From: an uncultured Gammaproteobacteria bacterium
Lineage (GTDB): Bacteria; Pseudomonadota; Gammaproteobacteria; Arenicellales; Poriferihabitantaceae
Length of the DNA stretch: 64,000 bases
Direction: 5' to 3'
NCBI GenBank assembly: GCA_947259885.1
Contig: CAMYNW010000003.1
Span: 146,364 to 210,363 of the forward strand
Made by a program: the position numbers and the translations under genes. Under the pieces are notes generated by a model, which searched no databases, was not told the DNA's origin, and worked only from the letters and a program-made list of their open reading frames with translations. Of this stretch, positions 44,519 to 53,829 are shown piece after piece; within the stretch, counting starts at the first letter, position 1, and the number at the start of each line of letters is the position of its first letter.

Positions 44519-45526
44519 TTACCGCAGCGAATTCAGCCCCACAAACGTGCCGTCATTACTCTGTGCCAGCTTCTGCATCAACGCGGCGAATCTAATGACA
44601 TTTTCGTTCATGCCGCCCTGGGTGAACAGGACCGGAAATCCCATTGCGTGAATTCTGACCCTGCGATTTCCGCTTTTATCGGCCCTGTTGATTCGGTCTA
44701 CGGTATCAATGACCGTATTGATTGAGCCATGAGAAAAATCATCGCCAAAAATATACAGGCTGATTCTTTTATCTTTTGCGTAGTAGCGCCGGATAGCGGC
44801 CTCAATGCCCTCCACCGGGCTGGAATTAGAGAAAGGAGCCCAGCTGGCCAGTCGAGAATTAATGGCACTGCGTCGTGCCGGTGTATCGGGTATCCACTTC
44901 CCTTGATAGGAAGAGAACATATATTCGCCCATATCATTCATCACCTGAATTCCCTTGAGCGCTGGATAAACCTGCAATACCTCTCTAACTTTCTTCATCA
45001 CAAGCGTCCATGCATACTGATTCATTGAACCCGAAGTATCAATAATAAAAATCACGTACTCACTGTCCACGGGCAGTCCACCTATCTTGCTATCATTGAC
45101 TGGCCGCACGTATCTCTGATCCAGCAAACGGCGCATTTCTTCATCGAGACTCTGCCTGGCACTCAGTAACTTTCCTTCAATAATTTCCTGGGTATCTCGA
45201 TCTCCACGAGTGCTGGCAAACTGACCCCGAAGATCTGACAGGCTGCCCTTCAATCGGGCCAGCCTTTCCCGACTAATAGATAACTGCTCTTGTTTTTCAG
45301 TGAGCTCGCGATTTAAGACCTTGGTCTCGCCACGTATAAGAAACAATTCATCTTCAAGCTTTCGAACCTGACCAGATAGATCTACAGTCATCGTTTCGAT
45401 GACCCGAGGCTCCCCTATTTTCACGATAACAAGTAGCAGCACTATCGCACCAAATCCACAGGAAACCACATCAAGAAAAGAGAGATTGAATACATCAACC
45501 ACCCGTCTCTTTTTAATGACGCTCAC
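44519..45526 (-). CDS. membrane-anchored coiled-coil VWA protein (second of pair)
   Basis: The start is taken as GTG at 45526, which overlaps the stop of the first VWA gene (GTGA); a longer frame adds 19 residues. The 335-residue product has one N-terminal helix, FLDVVSCGFGAIVLLLVIVK, of the ExbD/TolR-like style, then a coiled coil of about 100 residues. A VWA domain follows, whose MIDAS starts IFIIDTSGSMNQ near residue 160. It is the last gene of the operon and a paralogue of the gene before it. VWA domains bind protein ligands via a metal ion; the single membrane helix suits partnership with the ExbB-like protein encoded upstream. Confidence 0.85.
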   Translation of the reverse strand: MSVIKKRRVVDVFNLSFLDVVSCGFGAIVLLLVIVKIGEPRVIETMTVDLSGQVRKLEDELFLIRGETKVLNRELTEKQEQLSISRERLARLKGSLSDLRGQFASTRGDRDTQEIIEGKLLSARQSLDEEMRRLLDQRYVRPVNDSKIGGLPVDSEYVIFIIDTSGSMNQYAWTLVMKKVREVLQVYPALKGIQVMNDMGEYMFSSYQGKWIPDTPARRSAINSRLASWAPFSNSSPVEGIEAAIRRYYAKDKRISLYIFGDDFSHGSINTVIDTVDRINRADKSGNRRVRIHAMGFPVLFTQGGMNENVIRFAALMQKLAQSNDGTFVGLNSLR

Positions 45527-46614
45527 GGCCAGTCCCTCGCGGGTGTCATGAAGGATCCGCCCGAATTTACTGCAAGCAGCCAAAACGCAGCAGCTGCATA
45601 GGCATCGCCCTCCATTGGCAACAGAATGGTGTTAACCGGAATATTGCCCGGCAACACTTTGACCGCGCGGTTGAAGTGATCGAGTCGTTGATTTGCGGTT
45701 ACGGTTGTACCAGAGGGTTTTGATCGCCCCTGGGTCGGCAATCCATCAGTAACCAGCAAGATATTATCGGGCGCAGGCTGCAGATTTTTTACCGTTCCAA
45801 GTGCATGGTAAAGACTGGTGCCTCCGCCAGGAATGGCCTGGCTCACTCCCTTTACCACCGCCGAAATGTCTCCGGGGTCACTTGCTGACAGCCATTTGCC
45901 GCTGCTCGAAGGAAACGCCGCTCTGGAATCTGTGTTAAATAAATAGACCTGAAATTTGGAGTCCTCCGGCAGATTGCTGATCAACCACTCTACGGTTCCC
46001 TGAGCTCTTTTCCACTTTTCGGCAGCTCGCTTTTGCGCATCACCCATATTACGCAAGCGAATGATATTTACAACAGTCTCATCCAGCATACTGGCAGAAG
46101 CGTCCAGCAATATCAGGATTCGTTTACCCCCAAGCTTGAGACCGGTCAGGTATTGGCGTTGCCCTTCTCCAATAAACTCATGGACCTTTTTCCCTTGCGC
46201 GGCCTGGGTCTCCTGCTGAGAAGCGAGTTGCCGGGTGCGATCATCGAGTGACTTCAAATCAGACTTCAGTTGGTTCACGTGCTCGCGACTTGCAGTGGTT
46301 TCACGTCGCAAATCGGTCAATCCCTCCTCGATTTCCAGCAGGCTGTTCAGCACCCTGTCTGCATCGCCCTGCGTCACCACCAGATCTTTCTCGGTGGCTT
46401 CGAGACTGTTTTGTATCGTGACCCTGTTTTCTTTGCCGACAATGACTTCGTTTTCCATCCGCACCACTTGAGAGCGCAGATCTGCAAAGGTCTCATTTCG
46501 TGCCTGGACAATATCGCTATTAATGATCAGTACCAAAAGCACGACTGCACCGAATCCACAAAACATGATATCCAGGAACGATAGAGAAAACGGGGAAAGC
46601 GGACGCCGTTTCAT
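45523..46614 (-). CDS. membrane-anchored coiled-coil VWA protein (first of pair)
   Basis: This 363-residue protein has an N-terminal helix in LSFLDIMFCGFGAVVLLVLI. A coiled coil of about residues 40-145, rich in Glu, Leu and Arg, follows. The VWA domain has the MIDAS motif ILLDASASMLDE near residue 170, the Thr loop IPGGGTSLYHAL and the Asp loop LVTDGLPT. All main metal-binding positions are present. The architecture repeats in the next gene, which overlaps by 4 bp. It likely sits in the inner membrane with the VWA domain in the periplasm, although topology is inferred. Confidence 0.87.
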   Translation of the reverse strand: MKRRPLSPFSLSFLDIMFCGFGAVVLLVLIINSDIVQARNETFADLRSQVVRMENEVIVGKENRVTIQNSLEATEKDLVVTQGDADRVLNSLLEIEEGLTDLRRETTASREHVNQLKSDLKSLDDRTRQLASQQETQAAQGKKVHEFIGEGQRQYLTGLKLGGKRILILLDASASMLDETVVNIIRLRNMGDAQKRAAEKWKRAQGTVEWLISNLPEDSKFQVYLFNTDSRAAFPSSSGKWLSASDPGDISAVVKGVSQAIPGGGTSLYHALGTVKNLQPAPDNILLVTDGLPTQGRSKPSGTTVTANQRLDHFNRAVKVLPGNIPVNTILLPMEGDAYAAAAFWLLAVNSGGSFMTPARDWP

Positions 46615-46684
46615 TTCACTACCGAAACCTCGGACCCGTTCTCAGCATAGAGCACTGCGCCGTATTTCGAACAACCAAAATCAT

Positions 46685-47479
46685 CTACGTCCGCAGCTTA
46701 CGAACAAGCCAGTGATCGACGTAACGCTCACTATCCAATACCAGACGTTCCTGCAGCAGCTGAAGTTGATGAATGAAAAACATCAGGACGATGCTGATCA
46801 CCAGTGCAACAAAAGTGGAGTTGAAGGCCACGCCCAGGTTTTCCGTTACGCCGGAGATGTCGCCTTCCACTGCGCGATGCGCCTGACCGAGGGCATCCCC
46901 GATGCCCCTGACTGTTCCAATAAATCCTACGGAGGGTATAGCCCAGGCGATATATCGAATGATCGAGAGTTCAGACTCCAGCCGCTCACCCTCAGACTCG
47001 CATACATCCCGCACTGCTGTGGACACGTCCTGAACATTGCGAGTGGCACTAAAGCGCTCTATCCCGGTCAGCAACGCCCGCGGAAGCAGAAACTGCTTTT
47101 CCATTGAAGGCAGGTTGTGAACCTTAGTCGACAGATCTCTCGAATCTTCCACACCTATAGGCAGTCCCTCGGGAAGATTCAGCAGATCGCGATCCAACAG
47201 TTTGCGCTGCCTCCAAGCGGCCTGGCCTTTGTACGCCAGTATGGAGAACGCCCATAGCATGAGAATAAAGCAGGCTTCCTGTTCGTAGTCCTTAACCACA
47301 ACATAAAACGAGTCGGTCGGAATGTAAGCGGGATCAGTTTCGATCTGAGCAGCTTCCTGGGCCATATGATCAGAGGCGGAGGGACGCACCAGAGTTACAT
47401 ATACGGCATGTACGATAATAAATGCGATCAGCAGTGCAAATACCTGATAAGCGAGTTCAGCCGGGAAAGTTTTATTCAT
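46685..47479 (-). CDS. MotA/TolQ/ExbB proton channel family protein
   Basis: This 264-residue protein has three or four hydrophobic helices: near residues 9-30, 70-84, 165-185 and 213-235. The family signature is IGFIGTVRGIGDALGQA-like (WAIPSVGFIGTVRGIGDA), followed by TENLGVAFNSTFVALVISIV, which includes the Thr/Asn-lined channel helix. Such proteins form pentamers that use ion flow to drive a partner with a single helix (ExbD, TolR, MotB). Here the downstream VWA proteins have ExbD-style helices and are the likely partners. It is about 70 bp before the first VWA gene. Confidence 0.92.
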   Translation of the reverse strand: MNKTFPAELAYQVFALLIAFIIVHAVYVTLVRPSASDHMAQEAAQIETDPAYIPTDSFYVVVKDYEQEACFILMLWAFSILAYKGQAAWRQRKLLDRDLLNLPEGLPIGVEDSRDLSTKVHNLPSMEKQFLLPRALLTGIERFSATRNVQDVSTAVRDVCESEGERLESELSIIRYIAWAIPSVGFIGTVRGIGDALGQAHRAVEGDISGVTENLGVAFNSTFVALVISIVLMFFIHQLQLLQERLVLDSERYVDHWLVRKLRT

Positions 47480-47508
47480 TGAAAATTAGCGTATCTGGTT
47501 TTAAGATT

Positions 47509-47784
47509 CTATATATCTACGGGTAGTGAGACCGTGTCTGCTGCACCTATTTTTTCAGTAGGGGTAAACCGCGTCGCAGCCTCAGCTTCTGGGTTTTGAA
47601 TATCAGTATCGGCTGTTTCAGACCGGGTAGAGGATGTTGAAGGGGAGTCGGTCTCGGCAGCATCCGATTCGACAGTGGATTCGGATTTCTGCTGCTGGGC
47701 ATGACAAGGGGTAATCACCATGCCTATTGTAAGGACCAATACAATGCCAAGGCCGCTGTTCTGTAGTCTCGATCTACTCCGCAT
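47509..47784 (-). CDS. small exported protein, low-complexity
   Basis: The start MRSRSRLQNSG was chosen because the ATG overlaps the stop of the FGE-fold gene by 11 bp and gives a signal peptide ending near TPCHAQ. The 91-residue product has a mature part rich in Ser, Thr, Glu and Asp with no domain. It is in the middle of the operon, 29 bp before the ExbB-like gene, so it is likely part of the same assembly, perhaps as a flexible linker in the periplasm. Confidence 0.65.
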   Translation of the reverse strand: MRSRSRLQNSGLGIVLVLTIGMVITPCHAQQQKSESTVESDAAETDSPSTSSTRSETADTDIQNPEAEAATRFTPTEKIGAADTVSLPVDI

Positions 47785-50203
47785 AGCGTGCAATCCGAAA
47801 CCCAAGATCGTAACGGGGTTTGCTGCTGTAGTCACGGAAGCTAAGCCGCAGTTCGGTGATGTTGCCATGGCGCCAGCTGGCACCTCGAACCACATGATGC
47901 TCGCCTGATTCAGGTCCCACTGGATCTGACACTAACGATTGAGCCGCACCCGGGTAGACGGCATAGTAATCGTGAATCCATTCTGCCGCATTTCCTCCCA
48001 GGTCGTGAATGCCCTCGGGCCAGGCCGAAAAACTCGCAACTGGAGAAGTTCCCCGATGGCCATCATCATAACCGGGGACAGTATCTGCCAACGTATCGGC
48101 AATTCGGGCGTCGGCATAATTTCCACTCACCACCTTAGGCGGATAGCTGCCCTTCCAGGGGTAACGTTGCTCCGCTTCCTGGTCTTGCTTGCGAGCCACC
48201 CAGGCCCATTCGGCTTCGGTAGGTAAACGGTACCCGGTGTTCATCGGGCTAGTGGCGACCAGTTTGCCATTTGATTCAGTATAGGCTAGTGGCAATCCGT
48301 CTTGCGCGCTCAACCAGTTACAGTAACGCGCCGCGTCCTGCCAGCTCAAATTGATCGCCGGTTGTGATTCCCCATTGAGCCTCGCGCCGTCTATTTGACC
48401 AGAATTATGAGAATGCTTAAAGCGCCTAAACTCCCGGTTAGTCACCTCATTCTGAGAAAAATAAAAGGGTCGCCGCAGTTGTACCTGTCTGCGACTTTCA
48501 TTGGCCCGTCGACCAGGCTCCCGACGTGAAGCACCCATGGACAAGATACTGTCTGGCTGCATGAGCTGAAGAGTCTGGCCACCGGTGGTGGTGATACTGG
48601 CGGCAAGTGCTTCTTGTCTCTGAGTAGCTGTTGATGGCTCCGATTGTTCCGACACCTTTTCAAGCCGGATCTTAATATTCTGACTGACGTCCCGCTGCGG
48701 ACTGACCTCTACCTGTTGATCAACATAACCCGCCTTGCTGACGGTCAGCGTGTGAGGTCTGACTGAAAGCCGAAGTCGCCGAATTCCATCGGTCAATTTT
48801 CCATTGACCATAACGGTCGCATCGGAAGGATCGGTACTCACAAACACCGTGCCGTATTCAGCTTTTAACTTAAGGTTTACTGTTTGCTCTTCATCAGGTT
48901 GCAACGTGATTGTATTCTCGGTTGAGGAATATCCCGACTTCGATACTCTGAGGGTGTGCGGTGTGCCAGCCACCAAATTTACCGTCAGCGGTGCAGTACC
49001 GAGAAAAGCACCGTCAACCGTGACCGTTGCACCATCAGGATTACTGTTAACTGTGAGCTGTCCATCTACTGGTTCTAATTTGACTGATTTCAGTTCTATG
49101 TCGTTACCTGCGGTCACAGCTTGCACCAGCGTTAATGGTTTAAATTCCGGTTTGCTCAGCGAAATCGAACGGCTGCCCTGCAAAATTTCTGAAGTCAAGG
49201 GGGTTTGACCTATTAGGTTCCCATCAATCGTCACATCAACACCCGAAGGTTCACTCGAAATTAATATCTGTGCCCAGGCGGGTTTTAAAACCACTTCCAG
49301 ATGCTGTTCTTTACCCAATCCCTGGACTTCAATTTCTTGGTTATGTACCAGGTACCGATCAGTGTAGAGTTGCAGCTGATGCACGCCGCGGGAAACCATC
49401 GCCCTTCCATCTTCACCAAGCGAGACTTCATTGCCATCGAGCAGAACTTTAAACCGCACCGCAGGACTGGTAGTGATCTGCACTATCCCTGGCAACTCTG
49501 TAAGAGCGTATTCAAATTCAGTTGGGCCATCAGAGCCGATTACTATTTGCTCATTGAGATCCTGGTATCCGATAAGTGAAGCTTCAATCTGGTAGGTGCC
49601 CGGTAACACGAGCTGCGAACCCCACAGCGAAATGGGTGGTGGAAAACCTTTCATCTCCACTGCAGTCGGCCGCGGTACCACATTAACTTCAATGGGTGTT
49701 GCCATTAACAGATAGATCGCCGATAACCCGAGCACAACGATAGCTGCAGTTGCAATTCTGCGTCGTGTTTTACCGCTGTGACTACTCGCAGCTCTTTCAA
49801 CATGCACGGGCATATCCACATTGTTCGCGACAGGCGGCTCCGGCGGGGCATGCAGGGGCGGTTGGGGTGCGGGCACCTCCATTTGGTGTGCCACATCGAT
49901 CAGGACTTTGTCTCCCTGCACCTGCCAGGTCAGCAGGGTTTCACCAATTTGGATCCGGTCACCAGACTTGAGCCACTGGGATTCCTTCAGTCGTTCACTG
50001 TTATGAAACAGATCAAGCGATGACGTTGCAGGCTGAATATAAGCGTGTCCATTTGAGATCGCGATAAGGGCAAATAGATCATCGTCCGCAACTTCTGGTA
50101 TTACGATTCCGCCTTGGTTTTTTCCTCCGACGCGCAATGGAAGTTCCGCCTCGCCCAGCTGGCGTTTGCCTGACGCATCGTCGATGAAGTACAACCGGCT
50201 CAA
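47774..50203 (-). CDS. membrane protein with FHA-like, PEGA repeats and FGE-fold domain
   Basis: The start is taken as TTG at 50203, overlapping the upstream stop (TTGA) with a GAGGAG box in front. The 809-residue product has an FHA-like beta domain (about 1-95), a proline-rich linker and one membrane helix near residue 152 (IATAAIVVLGLSAIYLLM). Four PEGA-type beta repeats follow between about 225 and 520 (such as ISSEPSGVDVTIDGNLIG and VNSNPDGATVTVDGAFLG). A C-terminal SUMF1/FGE fold carries YRLPTEAEWAWVAR and LGGNAAEWIHDYY. The two Cys that make active formylglycine-generating enzymes are absent (the end reads VRGASWRHGNITELRLSFRD), so it is probably a binding domain. Confidence 0.88.
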   Translation of the reverse strand: MSRLYFIDDASGKRQLGEAELPLRVGGKNQGGIVIPEVADDDLFALIAISNGHAYIQPATSSLDLFHNSERLKESQWLKSGDRIQIGETLLTWQVQGDKVLIDVAHQMEVPAPQPPLHAPPEPPVANNVDMPVHVERAASSHSGKTRRRIATAAIVVLGLSAIYLLMATPIEVNVVPRPTAVEMKGFPPPISLWGSQLVLPGTYQIEASLIGYQDLNEQIVIGSDGPTEFEYALTELPGIVQITTSPAVRFKVLLDGNEVSLGEDGRAMVSRGVHQLQLYTDRYLVHNQEIEVQGLGKEQHLEVVLKPAWAQILISSEPSGVDVTIDGNLIGQTPLTSEILQGSRSISLSKPEFKPLTLVQAVTAGNDIELKSVKLEPVDGQLTVNSNPDGATVTVDGAFLGTAPLTVNLVAGTPHTLRVSKSGYSSTENTITLQPDEEQTVNLKLKAEYGTVFVSTDPSDATVMVNGKLTDGIRRLRLSVRPHTLTVSKAGYVDQQVEVSPQRDVSQNIKIRLEKVSEQSEPSTATQRQEALAASITTTGGQTLQLMQPDSILSMGASRREPGRRANESRRQVQLRRPFYFSQNEVTNREFRRFKHSHNSGQIDGARLNGESQPAINLSWQDAARYCNWLSAQDGLPLAYTESNGKLVATSPMNTGYRLPTEAEWAWVARKQDQEAEQRYPWKGSYPPKVVSGNYADARIADTLADTVPGYDDGHRGTSPVASFSAWPEGIHDLGGNAAEWIHDYYAVYPGAAQSLVSDPVGPESGEHHVVRGASWRHGNITELRLSFRDYSSKPRYDLGFRIARYAE

Positions 50204-51675
50204 ATCAGCTCCTCGCAACGCAATAAAAGTGATGTTTTGCCTGAGCCCGGTGTGAGCTTGATCACTTTACGGACATCCCGATACCCTGGGCAGAATCCGG
50301 TTACGGTATAACTGCCCGGCTTCAACGTCACTATTTTCTCTTCAAACTTACCAAGCCGCCCCACATGGTAAATCGTAATTTCGGTCTGGTTGTCGGATTG
50401 GAGCACTAGCGTCACCGGCATCTCAGCCAGACTGATCGCTTCACTTAGCTTCTCGATCTTTGATGCCAGTTGCGGTTCGCTTTCAGGTAGGTTGAGATTT
50501 GAACCAATTAGTTTCTTGGCATTGCCCAGAGGCTCACCCGAGGAAAGCCGATCGAGATCAGCCAGGTAGTGATCTAATTGTGCGTGCAGCGAAATCCGAT
50601 TTTCAGCCATGGCCAGACCGGTTACCGCAAATGAAGCCTGGCCGTCTATTTGCAGCGCTTTCTTATAAGTTTCAGAGGCAGAGCTCCATTCTTCCTGTGC
50701 CACCATGCGACCAGCTTCCTCGCGCAATCTGGATAATGCTGCTAGACGTCTTGCTTCCTCTAAGCGCCGACGAGTGTCAGCCACCGCAGGCGCATCTGGA
50801 TCGAGTTGTGTCGCCACCTCGAGCGCTTGCGCGGCGACGGTCAAGTTGCCTGCTTGCAGATTCTCCAGTGCCCTGCTCATTGCGCGCTCAAAAGCAAGCT
50901 CAGCGATAACGACTTTGATCCGCTCCAGAGCTTCTGATGCAGGCTGATAGACTGGATCCAGTCTGTTGGCTTCAGCATATGCAGTAGCGGCTGCCTCCAG
51001 ATCGTTCGAATTTTGTGCCTGTTGTCCCGTCTCCATCAATGCCAGAACCTGATCTCTAGACCTGGCGCGCGCGAGTCCCCGGGTGGCGATGTCGTGTTGC
51101 GGCTCTATCGCAAGCGCACGTTCAAACGCCTCAACCGCCTGGGCGCTTTGGTCCTGTTCTAACGATCGTTCACCGGCCTCGAGATTATCGGCAAGCCGTT
51201 GTGCACGGCTACCTAAAAGTGCGTTAAGCTGTTGCCAGGCTTCCTGATACGCCGATAACGCTTCACTGAATCGCTTGTGCCCGTAGTGATCATCGCCGGA
51301 CAGCGCCGAATCCAGTGCGCGCTGCCAGTCTTCAGGCGCCCACACTTCGGCATTAGCGAGTTGCGGTTGAGCCCGAATACGCAAGAATTCCTGCAGCGCA
51401 ATGCCTGCGTCATGACTCGCCACACTCATGGCCGATACAGTCTGTTCTGCTGGCTTGACAAGAGAAGGTGTTATCTCAGCCGGCAGCGGTGCAGCGTCCT
51501 TTTTATTGATCAATACAGGAAGCGCAACCATTACGCCTATAGCAATAGCCACCAGCAGTCCCAGCGCTACCCAGATCCATCGCATCTGCCTCCTGCTTTT
51601 AGAACGCTCCCGACCTGCGCTGTTCAATCGGAAATCTGGCGGCTGCAACACCGGTGCAGACAATTCAGATCCCAT
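50200..51675 (-). CDS. TPR membrane protein with PEGA-like end
   Basis: This 491-residue protein has one helix near residues 34-56 (WIWVALGLLVAIAIGVMVAL). A TPR region spans about 100-400, with AVEAFERALAIEPQHDIATR and SETYKKALQIDGQASFAVTG as clearest repeats. The C-terminal beta domain resembles PEGA (VTLKPGSYTVTGFCPGYRDV). It is probably an inner-membrane protein with a periplasmic scaffold. It is 8 bp downstream of the lipoprotein and overlaps the next gene by 4 bp. Confidence 0.85.
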   Translation of the reverse strand: MGSELSAPVLQPPDFRLNSAGRERSKSRRQMRWIWVALGLLVAIAIGVMVALPVLINKKDAAPLPAEITPSLVKPAEQTVSAMSVASHDAGIALQEFLRIRAQPQLANAEVWAPEDWQRALDSALSGDDHYGHKRFSEALSAYQEAWQQLNALLGSRAQRLADNLEAGERSLEQDQSAQAVEAFERALAIEPQHDIATRGLARARSRDQVLALMETGQQAQNSNDLEAAATAYAEANRLDPVYQPASEALERIKVVIAELAFERAMSRALENLQAGNLTVAAQALEVATQLDPDAPAVADTRRRLEEARRLAALSRLREEAGRMVAQEEWSSASETYKKALQIDGQASFAVTGLAMAENRISLHAQLDHYLADLDRLSSGEPLGNAKKLIGSNLNLPESEPQLASKIEKLSEAISLAEMPVTLVLQSDNQTEITIYHVGRLGKFEEKIVTLKPGSYTVTGFCPGYRDVRKVIKLTPGSGKTSLLLRCEELI

Positions 51676-51683
51676 TTGATCGA

Positions 51684-52895
51684 TCAGTAAGTGCCTCTGG
51701 CAACTGGCTCAAGACCAGTTTCCGAGGCATAAATCTTTCTCATCAGTTCGCGCCATTGTTTGTACTGCGCTTCAGCGGAGCCCTTCAGTTCCAGTGTCTC
51801 GCCTTCAACTTCAATCACCAGAGGTCTGGCCTCAGATACAAATGACTCGCCCAATTCTTCAATGGCTGCACGGTGAATATTACTCTCACTGCTGATATCC
51901 ATACCTTTCTTGATTGAATACGCGCCTCCCAGGATCATGACATCCCTGGCAGTGCGGGTTGTGGCCCTTGTATTACTGCTTCCCAGCACTTCTATAGCGA
52001 TAGCTCCCAGGATGGCGAGTGCGCCAAGCGCTTTGCGGCTGGCGGCCTTGCGTTTAGCCTCACGTAACGCTTCGGCCTCAATATTGCGCGCCTTTCGCCA
52101 CTCCTGATAAGGAATTTCGAGGTCTCGGTAAAAATTTTCATAGTAACCGTTCAGAGTATCGATCAACTGGAAGTCACGATCGCGAATAATCTGCACACGG
52201 CGATAGGCCGGATCGTCCTCGGCCGGCAACCTTACCAGCATATAGTTGCCCTGATCGTCCATCTGCAGGTGATCACCGAAACCATCAGGTAGCATATCGG
52301 CGGCGAAGCGCATTTCAGCGATCTGTCGTACCCTGGTAAGCTCCTCATCGGTAAGCGATGTGCGGAACTCGGCCAGGTCATTAGCAATGTCATAGTAAAC
52401 GGGCTCAAAACTATCTTCGTCTTGATTTTTAGGTTTATTACCTACGTCATTGATATTGTGAGCATATCTGCGCTTGAACCAGCGTCGCCCTGTGGCGTCT
52501 TGGGCCGTAATCTCAATCTCCAGTGTCTTACCATCCGACACCTTGATCACACCACCAACAAGTACCTCGGCACCTTCAGTATCACGTGGCACCACCCGCA
52601 CCGCACCCCAGTAACCCGTCTTTTCCATCACCTGCCTGAGATGGGCGGGCATAAACCGGGCTTCGGCGGCGCGAATTTCCGGGTACAGTCCCAGAGCCTC
52701 TTTTTCCTTTTCAGGTAATTCACCGGGATCAAACAATTCAATCCAAACATCCAGCAACTGTTCCTCAGGCAGCTCGGTAATGGCCTTATCCAGTGTCACC
52801 TCTGGTGGTACGCTGCGAGACACATTGGTGGTCGCGCAGCCTGCAATCAGCACACCGACTATCAGTGCCGTAAACAGGTTCCTTAATATTTGCAC
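51684..52895 (-). CDS. lipoprotein, unknown function
   Basis: The start GTG at 52895 is chosen to place a normal lipoprotein signal (MQILRNLF...LIVGVLIAGC) at the N-terminus; a longer frame from 52943 overlaps the upstream gene by 40 bp. The lipobox is LIAGC. The roughly 400-residue mature part has no domain I recognise. It includes QDATGRRWFKRRYAHN and a C-terminal hydrophobic-to-glycine segment ALGALAILGAIAIEVLGSS that might insert in a membrane. Outer-membrane location is plausible. It is the second gene of the envelope operon. Confidence 0.78.
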   Translation of the reverse strand: MQILRNLFTALIVGVLIAGCATTNVSRSVPPEVTLDKAITELPEEQLLDVWIELFDPGELPEKEKEALGLYPEIRAAEARFMPAHLRQVMEKTGYWGAVRVVPRDTEGAEVLVGGVIKVSDGKTLEIEITAQDATGRRWFKRRYAHNINDVGNKPKNQDEDSFEPVYYDIANDLAEFRTSLTDEELTRVRQIAEMRFAADMLPDGFGDHLQMDDQGNYMLVRLPAEDDPAYRRVQIIRDRDFQLIDTLNGYYENFYRDLEIPYQEWRKARNIEAEALREAKRKAASRKALGALAILGAIAIEVLGSSNTRATTRTARDVMILGGAYSIKKGMDISSESNIHRAAIEELGESFVSEARPLVIEVEGETLELKGSAEAQYKQWRELMRKIYASETGLEPVARGTY

Positions 52896-52903
52896 AATCA
52901 GAT

Positions 52904-53737
52904 TTACCCGGTACCGGCTTTGTAACGTTTGTACTCTTCCCATAACTTTTTCTTCAATTCGGGATCAGTTTCCTTCTCGGCAGCTTCCCGCAGCTGTCGG
53001 GCAACCACATCATCGTCACTGCCGTCTGGCACATCGTCAGGTATCCCGCGAGATTCACTTTGATCAGGACTACCGATCGTGCTTTGCGCACCACTAGCCG
53101 TGTGCTGTTCTTTTTGCTCATCGCCTTCCTCATCGCCTTCCTCACCGCTGGCCTGCGTCGCAGCATCAGTCTCTGCCCGCTCACTATCGGTCTGCTCTGA
53201 CTCAGCCGCTGCTGATTCAGCTTCCCCTGCTTCACCCATACTTTCTTGAGCACTGGCAACTTCGTGTGCGGAGTCGTCGCGTGGGGTTTGGGCTTTAATT
53301 TTTTCCTGTTCCTGCAGAAGCTGTTCGTCGAACTTGCTCAGCGCACTATGCAGCTGATCAAGCATCGCTGCGGTATTTTCTTCTCGGGATCTCTCAGCGG
53401 AAATATCAATACCGATCGGCTCGGGGCTGCCAACAATAAACTTATCACAGGGCAGATCCACTGGCACTGGTTCATCTGATTCGAGCTCCAATGCCCGGCA
53501 ACCCTGATGCACCTGTTGAACCAATTGCTCCACCCATCCAATAAAATCAACCTCCTCCGCTGCCCCTAACTCACCAGCCGTGCGTGCTCGATCAAACTCA
53601 GTCATGGCCTGCGATAATGCTGCGTAATCAGCCCGGACCCTTTGCAGTAGCTCACTTTCAGCTTTTGCCACAGATCCGCAGTATCCCAACAAAATAGCTG
53701 ACAACATGATTTTGAAATGATTCCGCATAACCCTCAA
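52904..53737 (-). CDS. acidic exported protein, operon head
   Basis: This 277-residue protein has a signal peptide (ending near GSVAKAES) and two cysteines in HQGCRALELES and VDLPCDKFI. A long acidic Glu/Ser/Ala-rich segment follows (about 150-235), then a short conserved-looking end, DDVVARQLREAAEKETDPEL followed by KKKLWEEYKRYK. No known domain. It is first in the operon; its promoter must lie in the 92 bp before it, since the next gene upstream ends there. Confidence 0.75.
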   Translation of the reverse strand: MRVMRNHFKIMLSAILLGYCGSVAKAESELLQRVRADYAALSQAMTEFDRARTAGELGAAEEVDFIGWVEQLVQQVHQGCRALELESDEPVPVDLPCDKFIVGSPEPIGIDISAERSREENTAAMLDQLHSALSKFDEQLLQEQEKIKAQTPRDDSAHEVASAQESMGEAGEAESAAAESEQTDSERAETDAATQASGEEGDEEGDEQKEQHTASGAQSTIGSPDQSESRGIPDDVPDGSDDDVVARQLREAAEKETDPELKKKLWEEYKRYKAGTG

Positions 53738-53829
53738 ACCGTAACCTAAATACCCTTAATAGAGCCTGAACCGCCATAGACATGACATTTGGATATCAGC
53801 CTAATTTTACCGAGAAACTGGTATTCGAG

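Noticed and set aside
47774..50203. Active formylglycine-generating enzyme for sulfatases
   Set aside because: The catalytic cysteines are absent and no sulfatase gene is nearby.
44519..53737. Zorya-type phage defence system
   Set aside because: The ExbB/MotA-like protein suggested it, but there is no MotB-type peptidoglycan domain, no ZorC and no helicase or nuclease.
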